From CAVTWD01 sp963738325 (GTDB taxonomy: Bacteria; Actinomycetota; Acidimicrobiia; Acidimicrobiales; Ilumatobacteraceae): DNA of 64,000 bases. Positions 1-9,626 of the stretch are shown here, piece after piece. Both the position numbers and the translations under genes were made by a program. The notes under the pieces were generated by a model, which made no database searches, was not told the origin of the DNA, and was given only the letters and a program-made list of their open reading frames with translations. The DNA is taken from the NCBI GenBank assembly GCA_963738325.1, contig CAVTWD010000001.1, forward strand, positions 372,001-436,000, written 5' to 3'. Numbering within the stretch: position 1 is the first letter of the stretch; each line of letters begins with the position of its first letter.

Positions 1-817
1 GGTGCCCCAAGCCGGGCCGGTCGCCTTCATGGCCAAGCAACTGGCCGACGAGTTGCACGACCGGCTGGCCGCTGATGGGTTGGTGTGCATCCGGATGGTC
101 GTGATCGCCGAGACCGAGCACGGAGAGCGGCACGAGCGGATCTGGCGACACGATCATGGGTTCCGCGCCGCAGGCATGGCCGAACGGGTGCGATGGCAGC
201 TCGACGGCTGGGCCGGGGGGCCGGCTCCTCCCACGGGCGGCATCAGCCTCCTGCGGCTCGTGCCCGACGAGGTGGTGTCTGACCGCGGCCGCCAGATGGG
301 CTTCTGGGGCGGGCGCAGCGAAGCCGACGAGCGGGCGGCGCGGGCCGTGGCGCGTTTGAGCGCCCATGTGGGGGTCGATGCCGTGGCCGTGCCCGAATGG
401 CGCGGAGGAAGGGGACCGAAGGATCAGCTCGTGCTCGTTCCTGCCGCCGCCACGGATCTCACCGAGCGTCACACCAACCCTCCCCGCGACGCGGGGCCGT
501 GGCCGGGCCGGCTCCCGTCGCCGTCGCCGGCCACCGTGCTCGGCGTGCCGGTGCCCATCGACGTGCTCGATACGCAGGGGCGGCCAGTAATCGTGAACGC
601 CCGAGGATCGACGAGTACCGGGCCCGCTCGGTTGGTGACGGGCACGAGGCTCCAGACCGTGATCGCCTGGGCTGGTCCATGGCTCGCGGACGAGCGCTGG
701 TGGGATCCTCCTGCGCATCGCCGCCGAGCCCGCTTCCAGATGTTGACGGCCACCGGGGCGGCTCATCTCGTGGCTTGGGAAGGAGGGCGATGGTGGCTCG
801 AGGCCACCTATGACTGA
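1..817 (+). CDS. imuB: ImuB, C-terminal part (Y-family polymerase-like mutagenesis protein), cut by window start
   Basis: This is the 3' part of a Y-family polymerase-like protein that acts with DnaE2 (and ImuA) in SOS mutagenesis. The visible ~271 residues lack the polymerase core, which lies before the window. The recognisable part is the tail: a GRLPSPSPATVLG segment, then AGPWLADERWWDP, an RRRARFQML strand and GGRWWLEATYD at the very C-terminus, an arrangement typical of actinobacterial ImuB. In most genomes dnaE2 follows directly; here it begins 4.9 kb downstream, past a phosphatase and efflux genes. The first in-frame GTG at base 2 is not the real start. Family call is from recalled homologues. 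Confidence 0.8.
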   Translation, partial: VPQAGPVAFMAKQLADELHDRLAADGLVCIRMVVIAETEHGERHERIWRHDHGFRAAGMAERVRWQLDGWAGGPAPPTGGISLLRLVPDEVVSDRGRQMGFWGGRSEADERAARAVARLSAHVGVDAVAVPEWRGGRGPKDQLVLVPAAATDLTERHTNPPRDAGPWPGRLPSPSPATVLGVPVPIDVLDTQGRPVIVNARGSTSTGPARLVTGTRLQTVIAWAGPWLADERWWDPPAHRRRARFQMLTATGAAHLVAWEGGRWWLEATYD

Positions 818-911
818 GGCCGGCCGCAAACGGAGGGCGGCCGCGACCGAGACCGGCCGGCCATCCGATGCCAGGGCGGCCCGCAACCGGAGCCGGTCAT
901 AGGCTGGCGCC

Positions 912-1610
912 GTGACCCAGCCGATCGAGGCGGTGATATTCGACTACGGCGGTGTCATCTCCCTCTCGCCCTTCCGTCGCCTCGCCCAGGCCGAGGCGAC
1001 GTTCGGGCTCGCGCCCGGCACGCTGGCCGACATCCTCGGCTACGGCCTCGACGTCCCCGAGCCCGAGCCGGGCCAGGCGTACTCGAACAAGTGGCATCTG
1101 CTCGAGATCGGGGCCATCGACATGCAGGAGTACGTGGTCTGGGTGCACGAGCGCAGCGAAGCCGTCTTCGGTCATCCCATTGACCTTGCGGCGCAGATGG
1201 GGTCGGGGCTCTCCGGCATGAGCATCCAGTGGATGGTCGTCCACAAGGTGCACGAGCTGCGCCAAGCGGGCTACAAGCTGGCCATCTGCACGAACAACAT
1301 CGCCGCCTACCGCGACGTGTGGATCGACCAGTTCCCGACCGAGTGGTTCGACGAGATCGTCGACTCGAGTGAGGTCGGGGTCCGCAAGCCCGACCCGGCC
1401 ATCTACCAGCTCACCTGCGAGCGCCTCGCCGTCGGGCCGGCAGGCTGTGTCTTCCTCGACGACCATCCGGGCAACATCGCCGCGGCCGAGGCGGTCGGCA
1501 TCACTGGCGTGCTGGTGGGTGACGATCCCTGGGACGCGCTCGAGCGGCTCGATGCGATGCTCAGAGCGCGTGGACCCAACCGGCCCGCTCGAAGCGCACG
1601 ACGTTCGTGA
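912..1610 (+). CDS. HAD family (subfamily IA) hydrolase
   Basis: Cytosolic haloacid-dehalogenase-type phosphatase of 232 residues. Motif I is FDYGGV (nucleophile D11), motif II is the TNN at 127-129, the motif III lysine is in RKPDP (K159), and motif IV is FLDDHPGN (D183/D184). The second Asp of the usual DxD is Gly (DYGG), as in the branch related to the N-terminal phosphatase domain of soluble epoxide hydrolase and ACAD10, so substrate class cannot be read off. Start is GTG. The last ~50 bp overlap the convergent MATE gene. It sits between imuB and the efflux genes with no obvious link to either. Confidence 0.85.
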   Translation: MTQPIEAVIFDYGGVISLSPFRRLAQAEATFGLAPGTLADILGYGLDVPEPEPGQAYSNKWHLLEIGAIDMQEYVVWVHERSEAVFGHPIDLAAQMGSGLSGMSIQWMVVHKVHELRQAGYKLAICTNNIAAYRDVWIDQFPTEWFDEIVDSSEVGVRKPDPAIYQLTCERLAVGPAGCVFLDDHPGNIAAAEAVGITGVLVGDDPWDALERLDAMLRARGPNRPARSARRS

Positions 1611-2869
1611 CGGCACGCGCGCTGCAGCCAGCAGAGCATGGCCAGCCACACGCCGACGATGCCGAGCGACGGCCACGCCAGCGTGATGACAGCCATGGGG
1701 GCGAACGCGGCGACGTAGACGACCGCGGCGCGGCCGAGGAAGCGGTAGTCGCCGCCCCCCATCAGGACCCCGTCGAGGGCGAAGGCGATGGACGCCGGCA
1801 GGAGCCCGACGGCGAGGACGAGCAGGCCGGCGGTGGCACGGCTGGCCACCGCAGCGTCTGCAGTGAAGACATGGGGCAACGCTGGCGAGAGAACGGCGAG
1901 CAGCGCGGCGATACCCGCCCCCGCCACGAAGGTGAGCCGCACGACGCGCCGGCCGATGCGGTTGGCGGGTTCGCGGCCACCCCCGCCCAAGGCCTGAGCC
2001 ACGAGCGTCTGGGCCGGGATCGCCAGGGCATCGAGCACAAGGGCAAGCAAGCTGAAGGCCTGCATGACGATCTGGTGGGCGGCGAGCGTGGCCTCGTCGA
2101 TCCGCGCCGCCACCGCCGTGGCCGCGGTGATGGCGACGAGCATGGCGCCGACTCGTAGCAGGAGGTGGCGGCCGGCGGTCAAGAGGGGAGCCATCTCGGC
2201 GCGGTCGGGTCGAGTCGTGGCCGCGGGACGCAAGTGCGGTCGCAGAACGGCGAGAAAGGCCGCGGCGGCGCAGACTTGGACGACGACGGTGCTCCAGGCC
2301 GAGCCGACAATGCCGAGACCGAGGACGTAGACGGCCAGGATCTCGAGCATCACGTTGGCTCCGTTGGCGACGGCCACGATGACCAAGGGGGTGCGCAGGT
2401 CGGCCGCGCCCCGCAGGACACCGTGACCGACCAGCGCGATCAGCACGAACGGCAACCCGACGGCCGAGATGCGGAGGTAGGTCGTGGCCGCCACCAAGAC
2501 GCCGCCTTCACCACCGAGGAGGCGGGCCACCGGCTCAGCCAGCGCGGCGGTGACGAGGGCGAGGGGAGCTCCGAGGAGCAGGGCGATCCAAAGAGCCTGG
2601 ACACCGACGCCGGCGGCTCCGTCGAGGCGGCCGGCGCCGCGATGGTGGGCAACCCGCTGAGTCGTGCCCCACGTGAGGAAGTTGGCGCCGGCCACGACGA
2701 GGAGGAGCACCGAGGCGGCGAGGGCCAGACCGGCGAGCGGCGTCGTGCCCAGACGCCCGACGATGGCGGTGTCGACGAGCACGTAGAGGGGCTCGATGGC
2801 CAGTGCGCCGAGGGCGGGCAGGGCCAGCGCGACGAGTCGGCGGTCGTGCTCGTCGGCCAGCAATGGCAT
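1561..2869 (-). CDS. MATE family multidrug efflux transporter, one frame break near the 3' end
   Basis: Inner-membrane cation/drug antiporter with about twelve hydrophobic segments. The N-terminus (DRRLVALALPALGALAIEPL) and the segment LVDTAIVGRLGTTPLAGLALA are typical of the DinF/NorM branch. One frame break at the GCGCGC run near 1616-1626 separates the body, ending GVWLAMLCWL, from the natural tail RAVTNVVRFERAGWVHAL followed by a TGA at 1561-1563. Without the correction the frame runs on antisense to the HAD gene. Corrected length is ~435 residues, normal for the family. A strong hairpin terminator at 2899-2926 separates it from the ABC operon upstream, so it likely has its own promoter. 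Confidence 0.85.
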
Positions 2870-2898
2870 GCCGAGGAACGTACCGGTGACATCGCAAA

Positions 2899-2926
2899 GG
2901 CGCCGCCGAGTTCGCTCGGCGGCGCC
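2899..2926 (-). terminator. Perfect 12-bp stem with TTCG loop after the ABC permease gene
   Basis: GGCGCCGCCGAG, loop TTCG, then CTCGGCGGCGCC. On the minus strand it lies 24 nt after the permease stop and is followed by TTTGC, so it reads as an intrinsic terminator of the padR-ABC operon. It also insulates the MATE gene, whose ATG is 30 nt further on. Confidence 0.8.
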
Positions 2927-2950
2927 CAGTGCGGCGCGGGCGCCGCGGTC

Positions 2951-3808
2951 TCAGCGCCGGGCGTAACGCCATACGGTCAGGGGCACGAACACGACCAGGA
3001 TCCCAACGACCCACAGCAGCGACCGGCTGATGTAGTAGCTGGCGGGGTGGCCGAGGACCTGCTCCATGGGCGCGCCTTGGGTCAGGGAACGGACGGCGTT
3101 CGTCATGAGCGTCAGTGGTTGGTGCTCCGCGAACGGGCGCAGCCAGGAGGGCATCGTGGCCACCGGGACGTACGCGCTCGACACGAAGGTGAGTGGGAAG
3201 ACGAGCAAGGACATCCCTTGCGCGGCTTGGGCGTTGCCAGCCACCAATCCGATCACGATGAACACCCAGGCGAAGGCGAAGGCGAACAGCACGCAGAGCC
3301 CGTAGGCGACGAGGGCGGAGCCCACCCCGCCGTGGATGCGGAAGCCGACGGCGAAGCCGAGGAGGATCGTGATGGCGAGCGACCAGGCCGCCACCAGCGT
3401 GTCGGCCACCGACCGTCCGGCCATCGCCGCCGCCTTGGGTGAGGGCAGCGAGCGAAGGCGGTCGAACACGCCCTCGTCGATGTCCTCGGCCACGCCGGCC
3501 GCGGCTCCGGCTCCCGCGAACAGCACGCTCGTCACGATGAAGCCGGGGACGAGGAAGTCGACGTAGCTCATGCCGCCGACGTCGATGGCGCCGCCGAACA
3601 CGTAACGGAAGATCAGCAGGAACATGGCGCCTTGGATCGTGCCGACCACGACCAGCTGCGGGGTGCGGAGGAACTTCAGGACGGTGCGGCGGGCGATCAC
3701 GAGGGTGCTGGCGACGAAGCCCGCGCCCCGTGAGAGAGGCGCTTCCGGGAGCGCGGATACGTCGGCCCTGGTGAGGGTGATCTGGTTCATCGGGTGCTCC
3801 GAGCTCAT
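2951..3808 (-). CDS. ABC-2 type transporter permease (DrrB-like)
   Basis: Membrane subunit of an ABC exporter, 285 residues. Six hydrophobic segments are visible, starting near FLRTPQLVVVGTIQGAMFLLIF. The EDIDEGVFDRLRSLP segment between membrane helices 2 and 3 is the coupling region typical of DrrB/NodJ-type permeases. The ATG chosen at 3808 overlaps the stop of the ATPase gene as ATGA, implying translational coupling; a second Met six codons later is an alternative. With the upstream ATPase it forms a daunorubicin-type exporter, probably of a hydrophobic drug or lipid. The substrate is not deducible. Confidence 0.88.
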   Translation of the reverse strand: MSSEHPMNQITLTRADVSALPEAPLSRGAGFVASTLVIARRTVLKFLRTPQLVVVGTIQGAMFLLIFRYVFGGAIDVGGMSYVDFLVPGFIVTSVLFAGAGAAAGVAEDIDEGVFDRLRSLPSPKAAAMAGRSVADTLVAAWSLAITILLGFAVGFRIHGGVGSALVAYGLCVLFAFAFAWVFIVIGLVAGNAQAAQGMSLLVFPLTFVSSAYVPVATMPSWLRPFAEHQPLTLMTNAVRSLTQGAPMEQVLGHPASYYISRSLLWVVGILVVFVPLTVWRYARR

Positions 3809-4791
3809 GCGGCCGTGCGGCTGGTGCCGCCGGCCTGGGGGGCGGGATCGGTCTCGGCCGGTTGGCCGGTCAGGGTGAGGAAGACCTCGTCGAGGGTCGG
3901 GCGGCGCAGTGCGATCTCGTCGACCGCGATGCCGAGCTCGTCGAGTCGGCGCAGGGCCACAGGAAGCCGCGCCGGCCCGTCGTCGACGGCGACGGAGACC
4001 CGCCGCGTGTTGTGATCCACCTCCGCGCGAGCGCCGACGACAGCGCTGAGCGCCTCCGCCGTCCGGCTGAGCATCGCCGTGTCCCGCGGCGCCGCCTCGA
4101 TCACATCGCGACCGGCTCGCGCCTTGAGCTCGGCCGGGGCACCGTCCGCGATCACTCGCCCGTGGTCGACGATCACGATGCGTCCGGCAAGCTGATCGGC
4201 CTCGTCGAGGTACTGGGTGGTGAGGAGCACGTCGGTGCCCTGGGCGACGAGCGACCGAATGGCGTCCCACAACTCCATGCGGCTGCGAGGGTCGAGTCCC
4301 GTCGTCGGTTCGTCGAGGAGCAGCAGCCGCGGCGAGCCGACAAGGCTGGCGCCCAGGTCGAGGCGCCGTCGCATGCCGCCCGAGTACGTCCGGACCAGGC
4401 GGGCGGCGGCGTCAACGAGGTCGAGCTGCTCGAGCACACGCGCCGAAGCCGAGCGGGCGGAGCGGCGATCGAGGCCGAACAACCGCGCCACCATCTCGAG
4501 GTTCTCACGCCCGGTCATCGCCGGCTCGACCGCCGCGTGCTGACCGGCGAGGCCGATGATCTTGCGCACCCGAGCCGGATGGCGAGCGACGTCGACGCCG
4601 TCGACGCTGAGGGTGCCGTCGTCGGGGCGCACGAGCGTGGCCATGGTACGCACGAACGTGGTCTTCCCTGCGCCGTTGGGGCCGAGCACCGCGAGCACCT
4701 GGCCGGCTTCGGCCTCGAGGTCGAGGCCATCGAGGGCTTGCACATTTCCGAAGCGTTTGGTGAGGCCGCGCGCTTCCACGATGGGAGCCAT
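3805..4791 (-). CDS. ABC transporter ATP-binding protein (DrrA-like)
   Basis: ATPase subunit of the exporter, 328 residues. Walker A GPNGAGKTT lies at 37-45, the Q-loop Gln at 84, the signature SGGMRRRLDLG from 137 and Walker B LLLLDEP at 157-162. The switch position reads TTQYLDEADQL, with Gln where most ABC ATPases have His, which is characteristic of DrrA proteins. A C-terminal DrrA extension follows. The ribosome binding site AAGGAGGAGG precedes the ATG closely. The gene is second in a padR-drrA-drrB-like set, so expression is probably controlled by the PadR repressor. Confidence 0.92.
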   Translation of the reverse strand: MAPIVEARGLTKRFGNVQALDGLDLEAEAGQVLAVLGPNGAGKTTFVRTMATLVRPDDGTLSVDGVDVARHPARVRKIIGLAGQHAAVEPAMTGRENLEMVARLFGLDRRSARSASARVLEQLDLVDAAARLVRTYSGGMRRRLDLGASLVGSPRLLLLDEPTTGLDPRSRMELWDAIRSLVAQGTDVLLTTQYLDEADQLAGRIVIVDHGRVIADGAPAELKARAGRDVIEAAPRDTAMLSRTAEALSAVVGARAEVDHNTRRVSVAVDDGPARLPVALRRLDELGIAVDEIALRRPTLDEVFLTLTGQPAETDPAPQAGGTSRTAA

Positions 4792-4914
4792 CAGGTTCCT
4801 CCTCCTTGGTATCGGTGGTGATCGACCCGATCCGGAGCCCCTACCGGCCTACGCTCTGGCTGCGGCCTTGAGTGCCGGCCCCGCTCGCGGGACGGGCATC
4901 CGAGGATCGGGTGG

Positions 4915-4946
4915 CTCCGGTGCCGTGCGCGAACGCGGCACCGGAG
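4915..4946 (-). terminator. 11-bp perfect inverted repeat between padR and the ABC ATPase gene
   Basis: CTCCGGTGCCG and CGGCACCGGAG flank a 10-nt loop, 13 nt after the padR stop. It may end or attenuate padR transcripts, leaving the ABC genes partly on a separate promoter. There is no T-tract, so termination is an inference. Confidence 0.5.
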
Positions 4947-4958
4947 TCATCTCTGAGG

Positions 4959-5594
4959 TCACGAAGTGTCGGGTGAGGCGGCTTCGGTGGAGGGATCGGG
5001 CTCGACCGGCTGCCACGACCGCCAGAGGTCGATCCCGTCGAGCTCGCCCGACTCGATGTCCTTGACGAGGGCGCGCACGAAGTCGAGCTCGGCCTGGGCG
5101 AGGGCCAGCTCGTACTCGGCCTCGAGCATGACGAGGCGCGGGAGCCCCAGGGCCTCGTCGGTGCTGCGGCTCGCTCGTTGCTGCGCGATACGTACCTCGA
5201 GGAACCGCGCCCGCTGGCCGAGTAGCGAGGCGGCCTCGTCGGGCGGCAGGACGGCGAGGAGCGAGAGCGCCGCTTCGAACTGGAGGTACTCCTTGGCCGG
5301 CGTGGTGACGAGCTCGCTGAGCCAGTCGAACAGCTCGCGGGTGCCGGCCGCGGTGATCTGGTAGATGGTCCGCTCGGGCCGCCGGCCCTCGCGGACCGTC
5401 TCGCGAGCCTCGATGAGCCCATGCCCCTCCAGGGAGTCGACGACGCTGTAGAGCGAGCCGTAGTTGAGGCGGATGCTCTCGTGCTTGGCCCGCGAGCGCA
5501 GTGTCTGTGCTATCTCGTAGGGGTGCATCGGCCGTTCGTAGAGGCAGCTCAGCACGGCGAGAGCCAAGGGGTTGCTCCGTCTCCTCGAAGCCAT
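4959..5594 (-). CDS. PadR family transcriptional regulator
   Basis: Winged-helix repressor, 211 residues. The N-terminal domain reads LALAVLSCLYERPMHPYEIA, followed by RLNYGSLYSVVDSLEGHGLI (recognition helix region) and a wing containing RTIYQITAAG. The C-terminal half is a helical dimerisation region of the Vir/PadR_2 kind. PadR proteins usually repress a neighbouring efflux operon and are released by the drug, which fits the DrrAB-like pair directly downstream. The AT-rich region just upstream of its start is the likely operator, so autoregulation is probable. Confidence 0.9.
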   Translation of the reverse strand: MASRRRSNPLALAVLSCLYERPMHPYEIAQTLRSRAKHESIRLNYGSLYSVVDSLEGHGLIEARETVREGRRPERTIYQITAAGTRELFDWLSELVTTPAKEYLQFEAALSLLAVLPPDEAASLLGQRARFLEVRIAQQRASRSTDEALGLPRLVMLEAEYELALAQAELDFVRALVKDIESGELDGIDLWRSWQPVEPDPSTEAASPDTS

Positions 5595-5655
5595 GGCGGC
5601 AGTATATTCGATTTAGGATATTGTGTCTAGTGTATTCAACTCGGGATATACGACT
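5590..5655. promoter_or_regulatory. AT-rich promoter/operator region upstream of padR
   Basis: A conspicuously AT-rich stretch in GC-rich surroundings, directly before the padR start. GTATATTCG at its left and CGGGATATAC at its right form an imperfect inverted repeat. On the minus strand TTGAAT and a downstream AATATC-like element could act as promoter boxes. Assignment as PadR operator is inference from position. Confidence 0.45.
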
Positions 5656-5700
5656 TTGGGTGGAGAGGGGGAGCTGGAACCTGACGACCCTCTGGACGAA

Positions 5701-5716
5701 TCGAACACACGTTCGT
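5701..5716 (+). promoter_or_regulatory. LexA SOS box upstream of dnaE2
   Basis: TCGAACACACGTTCGT contains the 14-bp palindrome CGAACACACGTTCG, a match to the actinobacterial LexA consensus CGAAC-N4-GTTCG. It lies 16 bp before the dnaE2 ATG, a position where bound LexA would block transcription. DNA damage should therefore induce dnaE2. Confidence 0.9.
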
Positions 5717-5732
5717 TAGTCTCGAGGACCTC

Positions 5733-8700
5733 ATGGGTTGGCGCAACCCTCCCATTCCCTGGTCCGAGCTCGAGCGGCGGCTGTCCAACGGGCGGTCGCC
5801 GGGCGCTCCGAGCTGGAACGCAGGGGGCGACAGCCCTGCCTGGTCGCGCAAGCGCCAGCCCTACGAGCCGGTGGTGGAACGCCGGCCCGGGTCGGTGCCC
5901 TATGCCGAGCTCCACTGCCACTCCAACTTCTCCTTTCTCGACGGTGCGTCCCATCCCGAGGAGCTGGCCGAAGAGGCGGCTCGCCTTGGGCTCGAGGCCT
6001 TGGCCCTCACCGACCACGACGGGTTCTACGGCGTGGTCCGCTTCGCCGAGGCGGCCCGGGCGGTGGGGGTTCCAACCGTGTTCGGCGCTGAGCTCACCCT
6101 GACCACGGAGGGACCGCAGAACGGCATTCCCGACCCGGCCGGCCGCCACCTCCTCGTCCTGGCTGACGGCCCTCGGGGCTATGCCGACCTGGCCCGGGCC
6201 ATCAGCCGGGGCCAGCTGGCCGGGGAGAAAGGGGCGCCGCGCTTCACCCTGTCCGGGTTGGTCAGCGAGTCGAGCGGCCACTGGTGGGTGCTCACCGGTT
6301 GCCGGAAGGGGTCGGTGCCGGCCGCGCTCGTCGAGCACGGCCCCGCCGCCGCCGCTCGCGAGTTGAGCTGCCTGGTCGAGGCCTTCGGGCGCCACCGCGT
6401 GGCCGTCGAGCTGTGGGACCACGGCGAGCCGCTCGATTCGGCTCGCAACGACGCGCTGGCCGAGCTGGCCGTGCGGGCCGGAGTGGCTTGCGTGGCCACC
6501 ACCAACGCCCACGAGCACGCCCCGCCGCGGGCTCGGCTGCGCTCGGCCCTCGCCGCGGTGCGGGCTCGGCGCAGCCTCGACGAGCTGGATCCGTGGCTCC
6601 CCGCCGCCAGCCGCCACCTCCGCTCCGGAGCCGAGCAGGCTCGCCGTTTCGCCCGGTACCCGGGGGTGGTCGAGGCGGCGGCCGAGTTGGGGAGGGCGTG
6701 CGCCTTCGATCTCTCCCTGGTCGCTCCCGACCTGCCTCCGTTCCCCTGCCCACCCGGCCACACGGAGATGTCGTGGTTGCGAGAGCTGGTACGCCGCGGG
6801 GCCGAAGGTCGTTACGGCCCGCGCCCCCTCCGGGCCGCCGACCGGAGAACGAGGACGAAGCGGTCGCGGTGAAGGCCTGGGCCACCATCGACCACGAGCT
6901 CGCCGTCATCGAGGGCCTCCACTTCCCCGGCTACTTCCTCGTGGTGTGGGACATCGTCGAGTTCTGCCGCAAAGCCGACATCTACTGCCAGGGCCGGGGC
7001 TCGGCGGCCAACTCGGCGGTCTGCTTCGCGTTGGGGATCACCAAGGCCGACCCCATCCGCCTCGGCCTGCTGTTCGAACGCTTCCTGTCCCCCGAGCGCG
7101 ACGGACCTCCGGACATCGACGTCGACATCGAGAGCGACCGGCGCGAAGAAGCCATCCAGTACGTCTTCGGCCGCTACGGCCGCGAGTACACCGCCCAGGT
7201 GGCCAACGTCATCACCTACCGGGCGCGCTCCGCGGTGCGGGACATGGCCAAGGCCCTCGGGTTCGCCACCGGCCAGCAGGACGCGTGGTCGAAGCAGGTC
7301 GACGCGTGGGGTCGGGTCGAGGTCACCGCCGCCCAGCACGGTCCCGACGGCCGACCCGACCACGACATCCCGGCCAACGTGATCGACCTCGCCCTCGGCG
7401 TCGAGGACTTCCCCCGCCACCTCGGCATCCACTCGGGCGGCATGGTCATCTGCGACCGGCCGGTGATCGAGGTCTGCCCGGTCGAGTGGGCCCGCATGAA
7501 GGACCGCAGCGTGCTGCAGTGGGACAAGGACGACTGCGCCGCCGTCGGCCTCGTGAAGTTCGACCTGCTCGGGTTGGGGATGCTCACCGCGCTCCACGAC
7601 GCCATCGACCTGGTCGCCGCCCACCGCGGTTACCAGGTCGACCTGGCCACCATCCCGCAAGAGGGCGAGGTCTACGACATGCTCTGCCGGGCCGACTCGG
7701 TGGGCGTGTTCCAGGTGGAGAGCCGGGCCCAGATGGCCACCTTGCCCCGCCTCAAGCCCCGGACGTTCTACGACCTCGTGGTGGAGGTGGCGCTGATCCG
7801 CCCCGGACCCATCCAAGGAGGGTCGGTTCACCCCTACATCCGCCGCCGCAACGGTCTGGAGGAGCCCACCTACCTGCACCCGCTCCTCCAGCGTTCGCTG
7901 GAGAAGACCCTCGGCGTGCCGCTGTTCCAGGAACAGCTCATGCAGATGGCCATCGACGTGGCCGGGTTCACCGCCTCCGAGGCGGATCAACTCCGCCAGG
8001 CCATGGGCTCCAAGCGCAGCCGCCGGCGGATGGAGCGCCTGCGCGAGCGCCTCTACACGGGCATGGCCGAGCGCGGGATCACCGGCGCGGTGGCCGACGA
8101 GATCTTCGAGAAGATGGCCGCCTTCGCCAACTTCGGCTTCCCCGAGAGCCACTCGGTGTCCTTCGCCTACCTCGTGTACGCCTCGGCGTGGATCAAGCTG
8201 CACGAGCCGGCCGCTTTTTGCGCCGCGCTGCTCAACGCCCAGCCGATGGGCTTCTACTCTCCGCAGTCCCTCGTGCAGGACGCCCGTCGCCACGAGGTGG
8301 TGGTGCGCACGCCCGACCTCAACACGTCGGACTGGCGGGCCACCCTCGAGCCCTGCCCCGACTCCCACCACGGTTTGGCGGTGCGGGTCGGGCTGGCCTA
8401 CGTGCGCTCGCTGGGGGAGGACCTGGCCAAGGCGGTGGCCGCCGGCCGCCCGTACGAGGACGTCGAAGACCTCGTGCGGCGGGTACCGGGTCTCACCCTG
8501 GCCCATCTCGAAGCGCTGGCCACCGCGGGGGCCTTCTCCTGCTTCGGGTTGGAACGCCGGGAGGCGTTGTGGGCGGTGGGCGCGGTGGCCCAGAGCCGCC
8601 CGGGGCGCCTGGCCGGCATCGTCACGGGGGCCGAGGCGCCGCGGTTGCCGGGGATGAGCGAGGAGGAAGAGGCGATCGCCGATCTCTGGGCCACCGGCGT

Positions 8701-9067
8701 GGCCCCCGACGGGCACCCCACCCGCTTCGTCCGCGAGCGGTTGAACGAGCTCGGCGTCGTCGCGGCGTCCGGGCTCGCCGCTTGTGAGCACGGCAGCCGC
8801 GTCATCGTGGGCGGTGTGGTCACCCATCGCCAGCGGCCCGCCACCGCCCAGGGCACGACCTTCATCAACCTGGAGGACGAGACCGGCCTCATCAACGTCG
8901 TGTGCTCCCGAGGGTGCTGGGCCCGCCATCGCCGGGTGGCCCGGGGGGCGGCGGCGCTGCTGGTTCGGGGGCGGCTCGAGAAGATCGAAGGGGTGGTGAA
9001 CATCGTGGCCGAGCGCATCGAACCGCTGCCGGTCACGGCCTCTGTGCGCAGTCGCGACTTCCGCTAG
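5733..9067 (+). CDS. dnaE2: Error-prone DNA polymerase DnaE2, one frame break
   Basis: Replicative-type polymerase (C family) used for translesion and mutagenic synthesis with ImuB. The N-terminus MGWRNPPIPWSELERRLS is diagnostic of DnaE2. The PHP domain begins with AELHCHSNFSFLDGAS; the polymerase palm carries PDIDVDIE and KFDLLGLGMLTAL, supplying the catalytic Asp residues; a C-terminal OB domain contains TFINLEDETGLINVV. The frame breaks once at the C5 run 6824-6828: adding one C restores a continuous protein of ~1111 residues, normal length. The break sits at a non-conserved linker, so sequence error is likely. LexA controlled. Confidence 0.93.
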
Positions 9068-9093
9068 GCTATCCTAGGTCGAGCGCGCGGTCC

Positions 9094-9121
9094 ACCACCG
9101 CCGGTCTACCACCGCCGGTCT
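9094..9121. repeat. 14-bp tandem duplication after dnaE2
   Basis: ACCACCGCCGGTCT is present twice head-to-tail, starting 27 bp after the dnaE2 stop codon. No function is evident. It resembles the other stop-proximal duplications in this window. Confidence 0.85.
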
Positions 9122-9208
9122 GAGCGGATGCGCCGTTGGGCAGGCTCTGTTGTTGTCCGGCCGGCGTCGGCTCGTACCCGAGCCGGCATGAACCGAGGAG
9201 GTGGTGAG

Positions 9209-9514
9209 GTGGCTGACGAGACCGAGCCGTTGGTGCTCATCAACTCCTTCGAGGTGCCGATCGAGGAGGCGGAGGCGTTCATCGACGCCTGGGAGCAAGC
9301 CCGCGACTTCCTCGCGAAGCAGCCGGGCTACGTCGACACGGCCCTGCATCAGAGCGTCACCCCAGCCGCTGACTTCCAGTTCGTGAACGTCGGCCGTTGG
9401 GCTACCGCCGCCGACTTCCTGGCGGCCACACAAGACCCCGGGTTCCTGGAGACGGCGGCACCCATGGCCCGCTACCGCCCTCATCCAGGCCTCTATCGAG
9501 TGATCAGGACCTGA
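9209..9514 (+). CDS. Antibiotic biosynthesis monooxygenase (ABM) domain protein
   Basis: Small dimeric alpha/beta ferredoxin-fold protein of 101 residues. The pattern LVLINSFEVPIEEAEAFIDAW, then GYVDTALHQS, then FQFVNVGRWATAADFLAAT is characteristic of the ABM/HmoA-like superfamily (heme-degrading or quinol monooxygenases and many uncharacterised members). The GTG at 9209 is preferred because AGGAGGTG precedes it at good spacing; an in-frame ATG lies seven codons upstream. The catalytic substrate cannot be read from sequence. It is a monocistron between dnaE2 and a convergent gene. Confidence 0.8.
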   Translation: MADETEPLVLINSFEVPIEEAEAFIDAWEQARDFLAKQPGYVDTALHQSVTPAADFQFVNVGRWATAADFLAATQDPGFLETAAPMARYRPHPGLYRVIRT

Positions 9515-9626
9515 CCGCGCTCGCCGCAGGTGCCGGTCGCCGCCCCGCTGTCCTGCACGCGTCGGGAGTGGCCGCCCGCCTGCTGTACGTACCTCCGTCT
9601 CGCCCGCGTCGCCCTTTCCGCCCGCC

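Noticed and set aside
2165..3442. 425-codon plus-strand frame over MATE and ABC permease genes
   Set aside because: Lies antisense to two membrane protein genes; low-complexity charged sequence typical of shadows.
6812..8929. 705-codon open frame opposite dnaE2
   Set aside because: Antisense shadow of the polymerase; His/Val/Gly-rich with no recognisable domain.
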